A program made the translations under genes and the position numbers. From assembly GCA_900128395.1 (NCBI GenBank), contig LT649380.1:1-30670 (forward strand): a stretch of 30,670 nt of DNA. Reading direction: 5' to 3'. Shown here one piece after another: positions 1-9,563 of this stretch. The notes below the pieces were generated by a model. The model searched no databases. It was not told where the DNA came from and saw nothing but the letters and a program-made list of their open reading frames with translations. The stretch comes from Stramenopiles sp. TOSAG23-2 (taxonomy: Eukaryota > Sar). Position 1 is the stretch's first letter. Every line of letters starts with the position of its first letter.

Positions 1-2
1 GT

Positions 3-200
3 ACAACAGAGGAGGGTAACCATAGTATAAATCGTACATGGGCACCAAATCCATTGGAAAATGCAATGCAGAATGAAGAAAGCAGAATTACAAGTACAGA
101 AAGACGTGCAAGTGATATTGAAATGGTTGTTGATGGTCTTGGCGAGTTTCATTTAGATGCATTGAAGAAGAAGAAGCCGAAGAATGGAGAAAGACGATGA
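3..200 (+). CDS. C-terminal end of an unknown protein, cut by the window edge
   Basis: A frame open from the left edge runs 65 codons to a TGA at 198-200, with another stop (TAA) one base downstream in a shifted frame. The peptide is hydrophilic, rich in Glu, Asn, Arg and Ser, with a Lys-rich end (KKKKPKNGERR). The codon composition looks coding and the DNA is less AT-rich than the following 500 bp, which is why I read it as a gene tail. No domain is recognisable from so short a piece. No methionine near the left edge would make it complete, so the start lies outside the window. Confidence 0.5.
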   Translation, partial: TTEEGNHSINRTWAPNPLENAMQNEESRITSTERRASDIEMVVDGLGEFHLDALKKKKPKNGERR

Positions 201-765
201 TAAATATTACGGTGTGACGTGTGACGGTGTGCAAAAATTTTATATTTTTAGTATTCTAATTCCCATTCAAGTATACATTATTGGACATTTGATAGTAGAT
301 TTATAAATAGGACATATTCCGGTAAATACACTACAGAAAACCACCCCGTTTAGTACACACACTTTACAACTTGAATTAGTCAACTCTCTCAGCAAAACAA
401 TCCGACCTAGTTTTTTTATTAATACACTACAGAAAACCACCCCGTTTAGTACACACACTTTACAACTTGAATTAATCAACTCTCTCAGCAAAACAATCCG
501 ACCTAGTTTTTTTATTACAAGTTTGTACCTGGGTACAGGTATACCTGTGGTAATGCTATTTGTGCAAATCTAATATTTGTATAATTGAATTTATTATATA
601 AGGATCTATATTTAAGCTTAATGAAATGAATACATACAGAGGGAAATGAAGATGTGGTATATATATATAAGAAAAAATTGATACAATTATATATAATAGA
701 TTTAAAAAAAAGAAATAAGATTATTATTCGTAATAAATATAAATACATTTAAATACAAAAAAAAA
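201..765. other. Intergenic stretch between the partial gene and the GH3 gene
   Basis: No gene is seen. It holds the 96-bp tandem duplication at 325-516 and then AT-rich leader sequence that becomes very A-rich just before the ATG at 766. Open frames on the minus strand (267-491 and 515-748) are either the duplication translated twice or hydrophobic translations of AT-rich DNA and are not supported as genes. Confidence 0.6.
325..516. repeat. Tandem duplication, 2 x 96 bp
   Basis: Positions 325-420 and 421-516 are the same 96-bp unit head to tail. By eye the two copies differ at one base (GAATTAGTCAAC versus GAATTAATCAAC). The unit ends in a T-run followed by ATT. It does not encode anything convincing. 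It is one of four such segmental duplications in the first 4.7 kb. Confidence 0.93.
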
Positions 766-3042
766 ATGAAAATAATAATATTAATATTATCAATACTAAT
801 AATAGTACTTATTAATATAACAACAACAACTAATGCATTAACGCCAACATATCATGGTTGTGTAACAGAAAAAGCAAAGACATTTAAATATTGTGATACA
901 AGTTTATCATATGAAGAACGTCTTGAAAGTTTGATATCGGAATTAACGCTTGAAGAAAAAGTTAATTTAATTGCACCTGATTCTGCACTTGGTTCTACAT
1001 GTAACGACCATACCCATGGTGTCGAACGTTTAGATGTACCACCATATATGTGGTTAGTGGAAACAAATACTGCTGCTGCTTCAAAATGTTATGCAGAAAA
1101 TGTTTGTGCAACAACATTTAATGGTCCAATAGGTTTAGGTGCTACATTCAATCGTACTGTTTGGTTTCAAAAAGGACAAGTTATTTCCACAGAAATACGA
1201 GCATTTAATAATAAGAATTGGCCTCGTGGTACTGGAGATAAAGATTTTATTGGTATAACTGGATACGGGCCGAATATTAATATTGCACGAGATCCAAGGT
1301 TTGGCAGAACCTCGGAATTACCTGGTGAAGATCCTTATTTATCCGGTCATTATGCAAAACATATGGTGCATGGAACAATGGAAACAGATAAAAATGGACA
1401 TCCACGTATGTTAACATATTTGAAACATTTTACTGCATATAGTACAGAAACAAATCGTGGACATGATACCTATAATATTTCCATGCATGATTTTTTCGAT
1501 ACATATTTAGCCCAATATAAAATAGCATTTACGGAAGGCAAACCAGTTGGTGCAATGTGTTCTTACAATGCGGAAAATGGACATCCTAGTTGTGCAAATG
1601 ATTTCATATTAAATAAAGTTGTACGTGAAATGTGGAAGCAACCAGATGCACATATCACAACAGATTGTGGTGCGGTAAGCAACATGCTTGGGGCACCAGT
1701 ACATGCGCCATCTAATTTATATGCAACGGCATGGACAATTGGTAATGGAACAGATTTGGAGATGGGAACCACATTATGGAATCAAACATTAGTTGAAGCT
1801 GTGAAAACAAATGTGGTTAGTGTTAAGACAGTCGAAGAAAGTATACGGCGTGGTTATATTCATCATTTTAGAGCAGGAAGATTTGATCCAATTGAATCTG
1901 TTGAATGGAGTAATATTGACATTGATGTTGTCAATTCAACGGAACATCGTGCAATCCAATACGATGCTGGATTACAAGCTGTCGTATTATTGAAAAATGA
2001 GGAGAAATTATTGCCATTGGAAAAAGGTAAAAAAATTGCAGTAGTAGGACCAATGGGAATTACACATAGTGGTTTATTATCCGATTATGCAGGAGATCAA
2101 CAATGTTACAATGATCCAAATAATAATTGCATTCCAACAATTGCACAAGCAATTGAGGAATATAACGTTGGAGGCACTACTATGAGTGCCAGTGGTGTAG
2201 ATGTAAACAGTACATCCACGTCTGGTATTGCAGATGCATTGAAGTTAGTAAATGATGCAGATATTGTCATTTTAGCACTAGGTATTGATAAGACAATTGA
2301 ACATGAAGGTCATGATAGGCCATCGATTGGATTACCAGGTCAACAAGAAAATTTTGCAAAACAAGTTCTTGCTACGAAGAAACCTGTTGTGTTAATTTTA
2401 AATAATGGTGGTCCATTGGCTATTGATGATTTAATAGAACCATCAAAAACAATTGTTGAAGCATTTAATTTAGGTGGATTAGGTAGTAAACCATTGGCAT
2501 CCTTAATATTTGGGGATGCAAATAAATGGGGGAAAATGCCATATACAACATATCCAAAAAATTATATCAATGAGCAAAGTATGACAAATTATGATATGGC
2601 AAAAGCTCCTGGTCGTACATACCGTTATTATACTGGTACACCTTTGTTTAAATTTGGTCAAGGGGAAAGTTACACAACTTTTGATATGGAATGTAAACAT
2701 GATGGTTTGACAAAAGATAATGGTGTAACTTTAAAATGTCATTTGAAAAATACGGGTGATATGGATGGTGATGAAGTGATTCAAGTATATCATACGGTTG
2801 GTGAAGAAATCCGTTCAAAAGCAAATCATCCAATTGCTATTAAACAATTAGTAGAATTTGAAAGGGTTAGTGTTGCAAAAGGTGCAGATGTTGATGTTGA
2901 AATATCTTTAACAAACGATTCTTTTGAATTAGTGAATGAACATGGTATGAGTGTTATTTATCCTGGGGAACATACGATAATGTTGGAACGAGGTGTAGAA
3001 GGGGAAACGCCTGTCAAATTTACGTTTGAATTGTCAAGTTAA
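766..3042 (+). CDS. Secreted glycoside hydrolase family 3 (beta-xylosidase/beta-glucosidase-like)
   Basis: Predicted to hydrolyse beta-linked glycans outside the cell or in the endomembrane system. The 758-residue protein opens with a signal peptide (hydrophobic core about residues 3-17, then a Thr/Asn stretch). The GH3 N-terminal barrel shows DPRFG and GEDPYLSG (about 176-194), KHFTAY (220-225) and the nucleophile motif TTDCG with Asp300. The GH3 C-terminal domain has LGID...EHEGHDR and LILNNGGPLAIDD, and the last 130 residues look like the fibronectin-III-like cap. Length is normal for two-domain GH3 enzymes with an Fn3 cap. The TDC form of the nucleophile motif and the WLVE segment resemble plant/fungal beta-xylosidase-type GH3 more than bacterial BglX, but the substrate cannot be fixed from sequence. 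The ATG follows an A-rich leader and there is no intron. Stop is TAA. Confidence 0.93.
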   Translation: MKIIILILSILIIVLINITTTTNALTPTYHGCVTEKAKTFKYCDTSLSYEERLESLISELTLEEKVNLIAPDSALGSTCNDHTHGVERLDVPPYMWLVETNTAAASKCYAENVCATTFNGPIGLGATFNRTVWFQKGQVISTEIRAFNNKNWPRGTGDKDFIGITGYGPNINIARDPRFGRTSELPGEDPYLSGHYAKHMVHGTMETDKNGHPRMLTYLKHFTAYSTETNRGHDTYNISMHDFFDTYLAQYKIAFTEGKPVGAMCSYNAENGHPSCANDFILNKVVREMWKQPDAHITTDCGAVSNMLGAPVHAPSNLYATAWTIGNGTDLEMGTTLWNQTLVEAVKTNVVSVKTVEESIRRGYIHHFRAGRFDPIESVEWSNIDIDVVNSTEHRAIQYDAGLQAVVLLKNEEKLLPLEKGKKIAVVGPMGITHSGLLSDYAGDQQCYNDPNNNCIPTIAQAIEEYNVGGTTMSASGVDVNSTSTSGIADALKLVNDADIVILALGIDKTIEHEGHDRPSIGLPGQQENFAKQVLATKKPVVLILNNGGPLAIDDLIEPSKTIVEAFNLGGLGSKPLASLIFGDANKWGKMPYTTYPKNYINEQSMTNYDMAKAPGRTYRYYTGTPLFKFGQGESYTTFDMECKHDGLTKDNGVTLKCHLKNTGDMDGDEVIQVYHTVGEEIRSKANHPIAIKQLVEFERVSVAKGADVDVEISLTNDSFELVNEHGMSVIYPGEHTIMLERGVEGETPVKFTFELSS

Positions 3043-3260
3043 AAAATAATGTGTCGTGAATTAATAAAATATTTCATTATACGTATTTTATTTATTCAAA
3101 AATATATAGTACTAAAAAAGAAAAGGACGCGAAAACCCGTACTGTAGACTTTGAAACCCTATATATACCTGTATACTTTTATTATAACAATTTAAAGTTA
3201 AAGTTAAAATCCTTTTCCTGGCCTAATTTCTTTTAAGGTCTCGACGAAAAAATTGGAAAG

Positions 3261-3318
3261 AGTCTGACGACGCATACTAGTAGCATTTTAATTTAGTAAT
3301 AGTCTGCGTCGTCAGACT
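3261..3318. repeat. Long inverted repeat (14-bp perfect arms) downstream of the GH3 gene
   Basis: AGTCTGACGACGCA at 3261-3274 is matched by its exact reverse complement at 3305-3318, with a 30-nt loop. It lies about 220 bp past the GH3 stop, so it would be a strong hairpin in the 3' end of that transcript or in the spacer. The right arm runs directly into the first copy of the dispersed repeat at 3316. Function is unknown; an RNA-processing or transcript-end hairpin is possible. Confidence 0.8.
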
Positions 3319-3571
3319 TTCTTTCGGCATTATTATTAATAATAGCATAGCATCAGCATCCTCAAATCACCACCAGCGAGGCGAACTTAAACAAAAGTAC
3401 TGTATTAATTAATAGCTTGGGAAGTTTACATTTGTGTTTTAGTGCTATTGCATGCTAACCGATCTAACTTTCTTTCGGCATTATTATTAATAATAGCATA
3501 GCATCAGCATCCTCAAATCACCACCAGCAGAGGCGAACTTAAACTATATAATACAAAAGTACTGTATTAAT
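3316..3571. repeat. Direct repeat pair (about 94 and 105 bp) separated by 57 bp
   Basis: 3316-3409 and 3467-3571 share the same sequence (beginning ACTTTCTTTCGGCATTATTA and ending AAAGTACTGTATTAAT). The second copy has an extra A in the GCAGAGG segment and an extra 10-bp TATATAATAC-type insert. The spacing between equivalent bases is 151 bp. The core TTCGGCATTAT recurs at about 22281. No coding potential is seen. Confidence 0.88.
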
Positions 3572-3601
3572 ACCTGGTAGTCGTCATAATATTCTAAATA
3601 T

Positions 3602-3875
3602 AAATAGAAGAAATATTCTAATTATAGATAACTTCTTGTATATTTACATTTTCTGTTTATACAATTGAGAAAAAAGCAATTCGATATATAAGAATAGAAC
3701 ACATCAAACAACAACAATCCAATTTATGTGAAGATATCAAATAGAAGAAATATTCTAATTATAGATAACTTCTTGTATATTTACATTTTCTGTTTATACA
3801 ATTGAGAAAAAAGCAATTCGATATATAAGAATAGAACACATCAAACAACAACAATCCAATTTATGTGAAGATATC
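3602..3875. repeat. Tandem duplication, 2 x 137 bp, ending just before the next ATG
   Basis: 3602-3738 and 3739-3875 appear identical by eye. The second copy ends 7 bp before the ATG at 3883, so the duplicated unit is the leader/promoter-proximal DNA of the next gene. It contains CAAACAACAACAATCC, a CA-rich leader-like stretch. Identity of the copies implies a recent event or an assembly artefact. Confidence 0.92.
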
Positions 3876-3882
3876 ATACAAC

Positions 3883-4545
3883 ATGAGGAATAATAATCAT
3901 TTGAAATTTCCTGTAAAGAAAAAAGTTAATAAAAGGAAACCAAATGTAGCAACTTTAAAGCGGTTGCAAATGAGAAGATGGAGTAAAGTTATAGAAAAAA
4001 GAGTGGAAGCAGAAAAAAATAAAATAAACAAGGATAAAACTATAGAAACTTTCAATGTACAAATGAATCTAGAAAAATTGTTAGAAAATATAGTAGTAAC
4101 AAATGCTCCACCACCACCACCACCAACTCCACCTCCTCCAACACCATTAGAGGCAAGAAAAAGCTTAAGAAGAAAAAGTCAAATGTATAATAATAATAAA
4201 ATACAATCGTCAATAACAAATGATAATAATAAAGACAGGAAGAAAAGTATTGCAAGACGACGTAGCCTGAAAATAGATTCATCTATGATAACCAATAATA
4301 ATCATAAAAAACTTTCATCACCTATCTCGCATTCTGCTTCAAAATCGAATCGGGTTAACATAGATAATAAGGTCATGTACCTTACCAAAAAGAAAATTTT
4401 GCAACCATCAGATTATGAGAAATTGCTTGAAGTGCTACAAACAATTCATCCAACTGCGATCATAAATCAAAAAGGTATAATTAATACAACCTTTATAAAC
4501 TGGAGAAAAGTCCAACAGTATATACGAGAAGAGTACATACATTAG
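3883..4545 (+). CDS. Basic, proline-rich protein of unknown function
   Basis: A 220-residue protein that I do not recognise. The start is taken at the ATG at 3883; the frame is open upstream to 3865 but only a GTG is found there. The N-terminal third is very basic (KKKVNKRKPN..., RRW, EKRVEAEKNK) and may be helical. A polyproline tract (PPPPPPTPPPPTP) follows at about residues 76-88, then low-complexity Asn/Ser/Lys sequence with several Arg-Arg-x-Ser kinase-type sites (RRKS, RRRS). The last 55 residues (QPSDYEKLLEVLQ...FINWRKVQQYIREEY) look folded and helical and are the part most likely to be conserved. Stop is TAG, inside the duplicated unit at 4481-4700, so the gene's own 3' end has been copied. 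Composition suggests a nuclear or cytoskeletal protein, but that is a guess. Confidence 0.6.
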   Translation: MRNNNHLKFPVKKKVNKRKPNVATLKRLQMRRWSKVIEKRVEAEKNKINKDKTIETFNVQMNLEKLLENIVVTNAPPPPPPTPPPPTPLEARKSLRRKSQMYNNNKIQSSITNDNNKDRKKSIARRRSLKIDSSMITNNNHKKLSSPISHSASKSNRVNIDNKVMYLTKKKILQPSDYEKLLEVLQTIHPTAIINQKGIINTTFINWRKVQQYIREEYIH

Positions 4546-4700
4546 TTAAAAACTTACGGTAAAACATACGTAATTATTTTTACAAAAGTCTTAATACAAC
4601 CTTTATAAACTGGAGAAAAGTCCAACAGTATATACGAGAAGAGTACATACATTAGTTAAAAACTTACGGTAAAACATACGTAATTATTTTTACAAAAGTC
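4481..4700. repeat. Tandem duplication, 2 x 110 bp, covering the 3' end of the upstream gene
   Basis: 4481-4590 and 4591-4700 appear identical. The unit begins inside the coding region (TTAATACAACCTTTATAAAC), covers the last 21 codons, the stop and about 45 bp of trailer, and carries a small hairpin TTACG...CGTAA (4554-4573, copied at 4664-4683). The second copy of the coding part is dead, lying after the stop. Confidence 0.92.
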
Positions 4701-4986
4701 TGCGTAGAATTTAGTCAAATAGCGATATACTGATTAATATATATACACTCGTAGAAGATATTTTAAATAAAATTATAAAACAAGCGTATCATATGATATA
4801 TGATAAGACACACACAGAAAATATCATATTTTACCGCCTCGTATTATATCATGTACACAATTATGATACACTATTTATTTTTCATATAATCATATATGAT
4901 ATATGATATATATATATATATATATATATTATATGATACTTCGTATTATATCATACGTCGTATGGTGTAAAATCTGTTCCAGCATT
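4701..4986. repeat. AT-rich palindromic spacer between convergent genes
   Basis: No gene is seen. The spacer between the converging 3883-4545 and 4987-8679 genes holds TATCATATGATA-type palindromes (4787-4798, and 4885-4912), a TA microsatellite at about 4908-4929, the 14-mer GATACTTCGTATTA (4935-4948) and the palindrome CATACG-T-CGTATG (about 4953-4965). These could fold in either transcript's 3' end. Confidence 0.7.
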
Positions 4987-7900
4987 TTACTGTGTACTAT
5001 GACGAATTCGTACCAACGGAATTTGAGCTTCATCTTCATCACTATCATCATCATCATCGTCGCTTTCATCATCACTTTCAACGTCTACATCAATTGATAA
5101 CAATAAATAGTTACCTTTCAAATCTTCTCCTGTAATATCTTTAACCAAGTTAGATAATAATACTCCATTTCTGCTTTCAATCAATTCATCATCTAAGAAA
5201 TCGTTGTAAATAGTTATTGGGTTACTACCATGCGTAGATATCAAACTAAGACTAGTATTATCAGAGCCTTTTAAAAAATCATTTTCAAACCAATCTCGGA
5301 ATTCTTCCAACGTCATATCATGGTCAATATCAATAGTATCCCATGTTGTGTAAGTCTTCCCGTTGAACTCATATGCATCCGCTGGTGCAGGTTCAAATTG
5401 ATAATAAGCATTGATTGCTAAATTGAAATTTGAACTTTTATATAAATTTATTAACTCTTCCTTTTTATTACTATTATTATTAGAAACTTCATTGAGGTAG
5501 TTATCATGATTTAAATATTTATATATTTCTAACATTACTGCACCTGTTGTCAATGCTGTCGTAGTTGCTACTGCTGGAATAATACGTCCAACTATTTGAG
5601 CAGATCTCATTTTATCTGCCTCTGGTATGTGATATGAATTAGCACGTATGTTTGAAGTAGCAGTAATGAAATCCATATGGTAATTCGTATCATCATCTTT
5701 CTCAAATTCTTCTAATTGGTAATTATTGTATTGGTCGGCACCTTCAACATATTCAATCAATTCAAGGAATAAAGTCTCTACATTGTTGCTATCAAGTGCT
5801 TCCGCTTCTGCTCCGCCTAATTCTTTTGCTTCTTTTTCATTAGCTGCAATTTTTAAATTTTTATCTGCTGTAAACTCAGGCACGGTTACGTTATATGCAA
5901 TATTCATAATAATATCTATCTCTGTTATATTATTATTATCTTCATTGTTTGTTTTATTGATATGAAATATATTAGCACGTAAATTTGCTGCCGCGATTAT
6001 AAACATTCGGTGATTAGCATTGCTCATATCAAAATTAATTATCGTTGGACATTTCTTTTTCCCTGCCCAGAATGAAGTACCATCATTAGTAAGTTTATCA
6101 GCAGGATAATTGGATAACAGCTGGACAATGGTATGATTAAAGTAGACATCAAATTGTATCCTGGCCCAAGCAATACAATCTTCAAACGATTTTGGTACAT
6201 TACTACCAACCATATCTTTAACATAACGTAAATATTTTAATTTTGAATTTTTTTTGCTTTGTAATTTAGATATATACAAAGCCCTATCTTTCATGTATGT
6301 AAGCGATTGAAGTGGTTTTTCATAAAATTCAGTGAAAAATTTTTCTTTCGCCCATGCTAATGTATGTTCAATCATGTATGGAAATGATTTTAACGTACAT
6401 ACGGGTATGTCAACTTCTGGCTGGTCGTTTGGACCATCACTATAACCTTCCGTTAATGATGGTATAATTGGTTGAACATTTGCTTTCGTCCCTAATGTGC
6501 CAGATTCAAACAATGGTTTCCGATAGAACGAACAACGAGAATCAACATATTTGCGTGCTTCAACATTATCCAAAGCATTGACTACTATATCTATTTCTTC
6601 CCAAAACGTATCGTTAAACATATTCTCCGTTTCCGGTGCTACTTTTACGACATGAGGGATGGCATTGGTATTTTTATTTATATTTGATATAGACTTTACG
6701 GCAACTGTACTTTTCATTTGTCCAACATCATAATCACGAAACAAAAATTGACGATTTAAATTAGAGACTTCAACTGTATCCATATCTGTTACATGAATTT
6801 TGCCGTTATTTCCATTGTTATTTTTACATCCTATTCCTATCATTGCAAAGTTTTTCATGAATTCACAACCTAATGCACCCGATCCAACGAGAAAAATGGA
6901 ACTATTTGCTAGTTTATTTTGAAAATCTTTTCCGAAAACTGCAATTTGACCATCATAACGCGAGCCTGTCGGTTTAACTTGTTCTTCTGTATAAACAACA
7001 CCTTCCTCTTTGGACCATAAACGGGGTAACGATGTGGAAGATTCAAAATGTAACCATTGATTTAATGGTACATATTTGCCACTACATGCTTTAACTACTT
7101 CTTGTCCAACAATACCACCAAAAAATGCTGCCATAGGGGATAATTGGCCACTTGCACCTAATGCTAATGACATGTATAATTTTTCAGTCTTCTTCTTCTC
7201 CACTACGTCGTTGTCATCATTATTATTTATATTCTCATCGTATTTTTTAAATTCCTCCATTGCAAGAGTTGTTATTTTCCTCGCATCTTCAACATTACCA
7301 GGTATACTACAGCGGTTGTATTTTGTTTCAAATATTAATAGTGCTTTTAAAAAAGAATGTAATTTCATTGGTTTTGAAAAATCAATCAAATCTGTTTGTA
7401 CAAATGATGGGAGTTGTTGTTGTGATGATGGTTGATCAGATTCTTCAATTGCATCGTTGAAGGATTGATGTTTAATTATCTCATGTTGTTTCACTTCATT
7501 CCAATATCCACCAGATGTATTTTTTACCCACGTCTCATTTGGTTCAATGTTGTAACTTGTAATATCAATTTTAAAGGATGTTTGTGATATTATTTTACGT
7601 TCCACTTCACCCGTATCAGCATTTTTCATTTCATTTACAATTGGTATGATGGAAAAAATGTTTTTATCATCCTTTTGAGAATCGTGCTGTCGTTGTGGTA
7701 ATCCATTTAAACATTTAATACCAGACAATGTGATTTTATCTGATTCATTTAAACCATGTTTCACATCTGGATCTGTATCAATTTGTAAATATATTTTATC
7801 ATCAACAACGTTGTCGTTGTTTTTCAAAAGTTGCAAACCACAAATAATCCCAGAACGTGGATTTTCACCAGTTGTATCTGATATTTTAAATTGCTCGCCG

Positions 7901-8679
7901 AAATCAGAAAATGCATACCCATATAAACCATATGTACTTGTTGCTATAAAACATATATTATTTATATGGCAATAATTACTAACTCGTTTCAATTCTTCTA
8001 ATGTGCCATCAACATAAACACAGACACTATATTGTCCAAGTCCATCTTTCGTACATGCTAGATTATCAAAAGAATAAATATCTACTGGTGTTAATGGGTT
8101 TAATTCCCGTAGTTTTTCAATACAGACATCTGTCCTTTTTTTACCAATATTATTTACACCAGTATTATCATTATTATTGTTATTGTTGTCATTATCATCT
8201 TGAGTCGTGTAAAAATTAGAAGCCAAATCTTGCGACGTAATTAATTTATTGTCATAAATAGTAAATGATTTTACACCAGCTAAAATGACATTTTTTGCTA
8301 TTTCAATACCAAGTCCAGATAATCCACATAAAAGTACGTTGGAATTCATCATTTTTGCCATGGCAGCAATACCAAAAACATAAATTTGCCTGCTGTAACG
8401 TTGTAAACAAGATTTTGATATTGTATATTCAACATTATCTGTCCCTCTTAATATAACTAATTCAGCAACGTCAGTAGGTGCTTTTACACCTGATAATACA
8501 CATGTACCATTTTCACATGTACGAACTGCAAATGATGTTGGATTAGATGGTGTATCTTCAGTAGCATTTGGATCATTGTTGTTAAGAGCATTATTATTAT
8601 TATTATTACTATTATTATTATTACGCTCTGTATTAATTTTAGTTTCACTTAGAATTTCAACATTAACTAAAGCGCTCAT
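4987..8679 (-). CDS. UBA1: Ubiquitin-activating enzyme E1 (UBA1-like)
   Basis: Activates ubiquitin by adenylation and thioester formation, feeding all E2 enzymes. The 1230-residue protein has the full two-lobed E1 layout. The inactive adenylation lobe starts at QRYSRQIYVFG (about 93-103) with LLCGLSGLGIEIAKN. The active lobe starts at RYDGQIAVFG (about 574) with the nucleotide loop VGSGALGCEF (598-607), the Asp strand VTDMDTVEVSNLNRQFLF (about 630-647) and NALDNVEAR (701-709). The catalytic cysteine is Cys761 in PVCTLKSFP. A ubiquitin-fold domain makes up the C-terminus, ending in the usual PLVRIR-type strand. It is about 170-200 residues longer than typical UBA1, explained by Asn/Asp runs in surface loops: residues 20-36, 161-173, around 480-495, in the second catalytic half, and an acidic run before the end. 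UBA6 or a UBA1 paralogue is not excluded. Stop TAA. Confidence 0.96.
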   Translation of the reverse strand: MSALVNVEILSETKINTERNNNNSNNNNNNALNNNDPNATEDTPSNPTSFAVRTCENGTCVLSGVKAPTDVAELVILRGTDNVEYTISKSCLQRYSRQIYVFGIAAMAKMMNSNVLLCGLSGLGIEIAKNVILAGVKSFTIYDNKLITSQDLASNFYTTQDDNDNNNNNNDNTGVNNIGKKRTDVCIEKLRELNPLTPVDIYSFDNLACTKDGLGQYSVCVYVDGTLEELKRVSNYCHINNICFIATSTYGLYGYAFSDFGEQFKISDTTGENPRSGIICGLQLLKNNDNVVDDKIYLQIDTDPDVKHGLNESDKITLSGIKCLNGLPQRQHDSQKDDKNIFSIIPIVNEMKNADTGEVERKIISQTSFKIDITSYNIEPNETWVKNTSGGYWNEVKQHEIIKHQSFNDAIEESDQPSSQQQLPSFVQTDLIDFSKPMKLHSFLKALLIFETKYNRCSIPGNVEDARKITTLAMEEFKKYDENINNNDDNDVVEKKKTEKLYMSLALGASGQLSPMAAFFGGIVGQEVVKACSGKYVPLNQWLHFESSTSLPRLWSKEEGVVYTEEQVKPTGSRYDGQIAVFGKDFQNKLANSSIFLVGSGALGCEFMKNFAMIGIGCKNNNGNNGKIHVTDMDTVEVSNLNRQFLFRDYDVGQMKSTVAVKSISNINKNTNAIPHVVKVAPETENMFNDTFWEEIDIVVNALDNVEARKYVDSRCSFYRKPLFESGTLGTKANVQPIIPSLTEGYSDGPNDQPEVDIPVCTLKSFPYMIEHTLAWAKEKFFTEFYEKPLQSLTYMKDRALYISKLQSKKNSKLKYLRYVKDMVGSNVPKSFEDCIAWARIQFDVYFNHTIVQLLSNYPADKLTNDGTSFWAGKKKCPTIINFDMSNANHRMFIIAAANLRANIFHINKTNNEDNNNITEIDIIMNIAYNVTVPEFTADKNLKIAANEKEAKELGGAEAEALDSNNVETLFLELIEYVEGADQYNNYQLEEFEKDDDTNYHMDFITATSNIRANSYHIPEADKMRSAQIVGRIIPAVATTTALTTGAVMLEIYKYLNHDNYLNEVSNNNSNKKEELINLYKSSNFNLAINAYYQFEPAPADAYEFNGKTYTTWDTIDIDHDMTLEEFRDWFENDFLKGSDNTSLSLISTHGSNPITIYNDFLDDELIESRNGVLLSNLVKDITGEDLKGNYLLLSIDVDVESDDESDDDDDDSDEDEAQIPLVRIRHSTQ

Positions 8680-9206
8680 TATTCAAAATATTAGTAGTAA
8701 TAAATGTTATTTTTTAAATAAAATGTAATAATATTATTGATGTTATAAAAATAACTGGTTTCTATAGAGTTGAATTCGATAGTGTTTGATGTATGTATGT
8801 GAGTGTTGTTTCTTTGGGGGATAATGGAAGAGTATATTGTAATTGTATGTCTTGTTGCGTATTATATAAAATATTGAGTTTTGTTTTGCACTGCTTTTGT
8901 TTGTATTTTTTTTTTGTTTATTATTTTTTTTTCTTTTTTTTTTTTGAGACGTGTTTTTTTTTGAATCAATACTAGTAATACCTATTAATTAATAATTTAT
9001 TCCCATTTATTATTAGTTTTAGGAAACTGCTGCTATGTCCATGCCAAGTGAACCCTACAAAGAACACGAACGTAAACGGCCTCCATGTGATTCACGTATA
9101 GGCGAATGCCTTGGATAATGCACTATGTGTGCCCCTTTGTAAATCGGAAGGATTTTAAAAAATACATCTTTTGATGTCAAATTTAATTTTACTATTATTA
9201 TTCACA
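8680..9206. other. Upstream region of the E1 gene, with an odd GC-richer patch
   Basis: The E1 leader side (8680-9000) is T-rich on the plus strand, including runs of T at about 8908-8960. From about 9020 to 9150 the composition changes to mixed, GC-richer sequence that contains a 27-codon open frame (9035-9118, preceded by TTTTAG). I could not tie it to a known protein. It adjoins the two odd minus-strand ORFs that follow. Confidence 0.4.
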
Positions 9207-9563
9207 TCAACTCTTGATTTCTTTTTCATTTGATATAATGTTCCAGGTGTATCTTGTCGATTTGGCATTTGCGAATTCTACAAAACGCTTGAAACATGCA
9301 CTATCTCCATCCTGGCTACTCCAGTCTAAAGTAATCGTTGAAATTGTCATCAGTCTTTGTGTCAATGTAAACTCTCTATATGTTTCATGAGATACTACTT
9401 TATTTTTCTTCCAACCTTCTAGTAACTCCCTAACATCCTTGTATGTTTGTATCTTCTTGCAACTTTCTATGGTTAACTTTTCCATATACTCTTTCACTGA
9501 TAAATTATGGTTGTAAGCTGTTGCACTGATAATGGCTAATGCTACAAGCAATATGGATTTCAA
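9207..9563 (-). CDS. Small putative secreted protein with no ATG start
   Basis: A minus-strand frame of about 118 codons encodes a hydrophobic leader (KSILLVALAIISATA) followed by a hydrophilic, helical, Lys/Glu-rich domain with two cysteines (IESCKK and DSACFKR). It reads like a secreted small protein cleaved after ATA. The expected first codon at 9563-9561 is TTG, not ATG; the frame is open only about nine more codons upstream and has no ATG there. So either the start codon has mutated (one A-to-T change), a TTG start is used, or an upstream exon supplies the start. The TTG overlaps the TGA stop of the next upstream ORF. Stop is TGA. I recognise no family. Confidence 0.35.
   Translation of the reverse strand: MKSILLVALAIISATAYNHNLSVKEYMEKLTIESCKKIQTYKDVRELLEGWKKNKVVSHETYREFTLTQRLMTISTITLDWSSQDGDSACFKRFVEFANAKSTRYTWNIISNEKEIKS

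Noticed and set aside
267-748. Minus-strand open frames of 74 and 77 codons left of the GH3 gene
   Set aside because: One is the 96-bp tandem repeat translated twice (it contains the same peptide twice) and the other is a Phe/Ile/Tyr-rich translation of AT-rich DNA.
3261-3318. Hairpin after the GH3 gene as a SECIS
   Set aside because: It has no ATGA/GA quartet or AA loop in the right places, and the GH3 gene has no in-frame TGA to recode.
9035-9118. 27-codon ORF (MSMPSEPYKEHERKRPPCD...) preceded by TTTTAG, possible last exon
   Set aside because: Too short, no convincing family match and no upstream exon or donor identified; mentioned only as part of the odd block.
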